From JACPLA01 sp964602055 (GTDB lineage: Bacteria > Bacteroidota > Ignavibacteria > UBA10030), in contig CAZRPU010000081.1 of the NCBI GenBank assembly GCA_964602055.1, positions 1 to 7,377 of the forward strand: 7,377 nt of DNA. Direction: 5' to 3'. Below the pieces are notes generated by a model. It was not told the DNA's origin. It saw nothing but the letters and a program-made list of their open reading frames with translations, and ran no database searches. Shown piece after piece: positions 5,166 through 7,377 of this stretch (the stretch's first letter is position 1; each line of letters opens with the position of its first letter). Made by a program: the position numbers and the translations under genes.

Positions 5166-7190
5166 CTACTTCAGATACACCATCTTGACAGACCTCGTCG
5201 CAATCTCCGAAGGATGTGCTTCGGGTACGGAGTGCAGCCGCGCAAAGTACACTCCCGACGAAACCCGCGGTGTCCATCGGATCTCCTGCCTGCCCCCCTC
5301 CACGACATCATCCATCAATACATCCACCGTCTGGCCGAGGGTGTTCACCACTTCGATGCGGACGCGGCTTCGCTCCGGAACGGAGTAACGGATCACGGTC
5401 GAAGGATTGAACGGATTCGGAAAGTTCTGCTCAAGCTGGAAGGAAAGCTCGAGGACTCCGTCCCGGTCGACATTGACAGCGCTCCCATCGATGGTCTTGA
5501 GAATCCACCGGTCGGGGTCAATCACGACGGAGTCGGGTGTAAAGGGAAATGACCATACCCATGTCTGGTTTGCAGAATCATTCATCACGGAAAAAGTCGT
5601 GTCGTTCCCTCCGCCATACACCCGCACATCCACGGGCATCGTGAAGAACGCCGGATTCGACTGGATGGTCTGAAAGAGCTTCACCCTCACTCTTGACCCC
5701 TGCCCCTCAGGAATCCAGCCCCATTCGTAGTGATACTGCGGATAGCCCTCTCCGTACACCCATTGTTGAAAGAAGGATGAAAGGTCCATCCCTGAGACAG
5801 TCTCGAACACCTGCTGCAGGTCTTCGGTGGAAGCGTTTTTGAAAGTAAACCTGCTGTCGGTGGCATACGACTTCAGTGCCGGGAAAAACAGTGAATCTCC
5901 CACGACATGTCTCAGCATATGGAGGACGCTTGCTCCTTTACTATAGACCAGGTTGCCGTTGAAAAGGCTCGGGACGTTGAGCGTGTCGCTGACGGAGAGG
6001 GTTCCGAATGCCATTCTGGCCCCGGTCATTCTTGAATCCATATAAGCCTGATAGGAACCCGTACCGTACCACTGTTCCCGAAAGAGCGCCACCGAGTACG
6101 TCGCGAATCCTTCATTCAGCCAAATATCACGCCACGACCGCATCGTGATCATGTCTCCAAACCATTGGTGAGCGAGTTCGTGGGCAACCAGATCCTCGGC
6201 AAACCCGTCTTTGGCGAGTTTTCCGAGGGAGGTCATGGTCTGATGCTCCATTCCGCCCGCCCATCCAAACTGCGCATGGCCGTATTTTTCCGTGATAAAA
6301 GGATAGAGGCCGAAGAGGTCGGAGAAAACCTCCAGCATCGGAATGGTGCGGGCCAGCTGAACGCGGGCCAGAGCACTGTCAGCCGGTAGAACGTAATTCA
6401 GAATTTCCATGGAATCCGAAGGCGAGTAATGATACCAGTCGGAGAATTCAGCATAGTTCGTCAGAGCTACGGAAATGAGGTACGAGGAAATGGGGTACCG
6501 GTGTCTCCAGTGATATGTCTTTGTACCCGACCCTGTCGGCGTGACAGAAACAAGCTTTCCTGCCGATCCGGCCTTGAAGTTCTCATTGCATGTGATCCAC
6601 ACATCGAGCGAGTCGGCTTTGTCATCAGGGCTGTCTTTGCAGGGCCACCAATCTGGCGCCCCGTAAGGCTCACTCAAAGACCACACCCACGGCACGGAGG
6701 GGGTTGAATGCTGGGAAAAGATAAAGCTCCCGAACCCGCTGGACTGCGGTTTTCCCTGATAGAAAATATCGAAAGAAATGATTGTCCCCAGGGACCTTGG
6801 AGCGAAAGTGATATCGAAGGTGGATGGATTTCGGCTGACGCTTGCCCGCTGGCCGTCGACAAGAACACTGTCCACTGTGTGACCGCTCTCAAGATCGAAA
6901 CGCACCGAAGTGACGGCATCAACCGCCGTGCGTGCATTAATTCGCACCGAACCGCGGATGCTGTCGACGCCCGTCAAGACCGTGATCGCAAGACCGTAAT
7001 ACGTCACGTCGACATTTTGACCCGATTGGCTTCCCACGCGTGAGGAAGCAAACGTTCGAGCGTAGCGTTCGATTTCGAGCCGGCGGTGTTTTACCGATTC
7101 CGTTCCGTCATCCTGACGGGAAACGCTGCTCTCGCACATTGCCAGAAGAAGACCTGCAAGCATCCAGGCCTGATGTCTTTTCACGCTCAT
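5166..7190 (-). CDS. T9SS-secreted M1-family zinc aminopeptidase
   Basis: A 674-residue protein from the ATG at 7190. It removes N-terminal residues from peptides, probably outside the cell or on its surface. Order of parts: signal peptide (about 1-24, hydrophobic WMLAGLLLAM); M1 N-terminal beta domain (about 60-250); exopeptidase motif GGMEH (312-316, the GxMEN site with His replacing the usual Asn); zinc motif HELAH (337-341) with the third ligand Glu360 in WLNEGFATY after the canonical 18-residue gap; catalytic Tyr416 (NLVYSKGAS); a beta-sandwich (about 485-568); and a C-terminal T9SS type A sorting domain (581-674) opening QNFPNPFNPST and ending SVKMVYLK. The large helical C-terminal domain of ERAP/APN-type M1 enzymes is absent, as in shorter bacterial members. 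The frame extends to a TTG at 7226, but that codon lies in the presumed -35 box, so the ATG at 7190 is preferred. No Shine-Dalgarno site is seen. Substrate preference is unknown. Confidence 0.92.
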   Translation of the reverse strand: MSVKRHQAWMLAGLLLAMCESSVSRQDDGTESVKHRRLEIERYARTFASSRVGSQSGQNVDVTYYGLAITVLTGVDSIRGSVRINARTAVDAVTSVRFDLESGHTVDSVLVDGQRASVSRNPSTFDITFAPRSLGTIISFDIFYQGKPQSSGFGSFIFSQHSTPSVPWVWSLSEPYGAPDWWPCKDSPDDKADSLDVWITCNENFKAGSAGKLVSVTPTGSGTKTYHWRHRYPISSYLISVALTNYAEFSDWYHYSPSDSMEILNYVLPADSALARVQLARTIPMLEVFSDLFGLYPFITEKYGHAQFGWAGGMEHQTMTSLGKLAKDGFAEDLVAHELAHQWFGDMITMRSWRDIWLNEGFATYSVALFREQWYGTGSYQAYMDSRMTGARMAFGTLSVSDTLNVPSLFNGNLVYSKGASVLHMLRHVVGDSLFFPALKSYATDSRFTFKNASTEDLQQVFETVSGMDLSSFFQQWVYGEGYPQYHYEWGWIPEGQGSRVRVKLFQTIQSNPAFFTMPVDVRVYGGGNDTTFSVMNDSANQTWVWSFPFTPDSVVIDPDRWILKTIDGSAVNVDRDGVLELSFQLEQNFPNPFNPSTVIRYSVPERSRVRIEVVNTLGQTVDVLMDDVVEGGRQEIRWTPRVSSGVYFARLHSVPEAHPSEIATRSVKMVYLK

Positions 7191-7197
7191 ACTTTTC

Positions 7198-7226
7198 AAG
7201 ATACAATACGCCTTCGCGATGTTCAA
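7198..7226 (-). promoter_or_regulatory. possible promoter of the M1 peptidase (leaderless arrangement)
   Basis: On the minus strand TTGAAC (7221-7226), a 17-nt spacer and TATCTT (7198-7203) repeat the architecture and exact -10 sequence of the tRNA-Asn promoter. Only seven bases (GAAAAGT) separate the -10 box from the ATG at 7190, so transcription would start at or next to the start codon. Confidence 0.45.
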
Positions 7227-7303
7227 CCGGACTTGTCACTCCCGTGAGGGACGAAAAGCCCTTCTTCCTGACGGGTGAGGTGAGTGTTCATTTCCTCAAC
7301 AAG

Positions 7304-7341
7304 AAAGCCCCGAAGCCGTTTGTCGGCCCGGGGCTTTTTTT
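7304..7341. terminator. intrinsic terminator, two-way, probably ending a gene to the right
   Basis: AAAGCCCCG (7304-7312) pairs with CGGGGCTTT (7329-7337), with an inner GCCG/CGGC helix (7315-7318, 7324-7327) and a TTTGT loop. Seven Ts follow on the plus strand, and TTTCTTGTT follows the stem on the minus strand. No plus-strand gene ends here. A minus-strand stop at 7357 lies 16 nt upstream, so the likely job is to end that gene ahead of the peptidase promoter. Confidence 0.8.
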
Positions 7342-7356
7342 CTGAATCCTGAAAGA

Positions 7357-7377
7357 TCAGTTCACAGCCTGGGTCAG
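7357..7377 (-). CDS. possible C-terminal tail of a minus-strand gene entering from the right
   Basis: The last bases on the minus strand read LTQAVN and then TGA, immediately followed by the 7304-7341 terminator. The position fits a gene end, but six codons cannot identify a product, and another minus-strand frame is also open here. Confidence 0.3.
   Translation of the reverse strand: MTQAVN

Noticed and set aside
1..7377. Mobile element, phage, toxin-antitoxin or defence system
   Set aside because: No transposase, integrase, terminal inverted repeats, target duplications or defence-type domains were seen; the tRNA gene has no visible duplicated 3' end that would mark an integrated island within the window.

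Overview
The window reads as ordinary chromosomal DNA from a member of the Bacteroidota/Chlorobiota/Ignavibacteriota (FCB) group. Three things point there: the secreted M1 peptidase ends in a type IX secretion (T9SS) type A sorting domain with the NFPNPFNP-type opening typical of these lineages, YebC has the variant N-terminus common in that group, and a heptanucleotide tandem array lies between genes. The promoter-like sites that can be read look like classic TTGnnn-N17-TAtnTT boxes rather than the TAnnTTTG type of Bacteroides, so an early-branching lineage such as Ignavibacteria or Chlorobi relatives is a reasonable guess. This placement is inference; no marker gene fixes it.

Layout. 1-736 (minus): the N-terminal 245 codons of a type II citrate synthase, cut off by the window edge just at the catalytic HADHEQN segment. 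737-1069: non-coding leader of that gene plus a strong symmetric hairpin terminator. 1070-1141 (minus): tRNA-Asn(GTT) with its own promoter at 1187-1215 and a hairpin between promoter and tRNA. 1275-2162 (plus): an exported alpha/beta hydrolase. 2163-2376: a TATAAT box followed by 13 tandem copies of AGGTTTC and a diverged 14-bp-period tail, running up to yebC. 2377-3087 (plus): YebC/TACO1-family protein. 3106-4104 (minus): soluble di-iron acyl-ACP desaturase with all six iron ligands. 4366-5145 (plus): an exported TPR protein resembling eukaryotic RMDN/FAM82 proteins. 5166-7190 (minus): T9SS-secreted M1 zinc aminopeptidase. 7304-7341: hairpin terminator, probably of a minus-strand gene whose last codons lie at 7357-7377.

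The genes are mostly single transcription units in alternating orientation (two convergent pairs with gaps of only 18-20 bp, one divergent pair), so no multi-gene pathway or defence system is evident. Citrate synthase (TCA cycle) and the desaturase (O2-dependent unsaturated fatty acid synthesis) are housekeeping metabolism and suggest an aerobic or microaerophilic lifestyle. The hydrolase, TPR protein and M1 peptidase are cell-envelope or secreted proteins. I found no new biological system. The observations most worth a second look are the heptamer array in the presumed 5' leader of yebC, the RMDN-like TPR protein and a possibly leaderless promoter on the peptidase gene.
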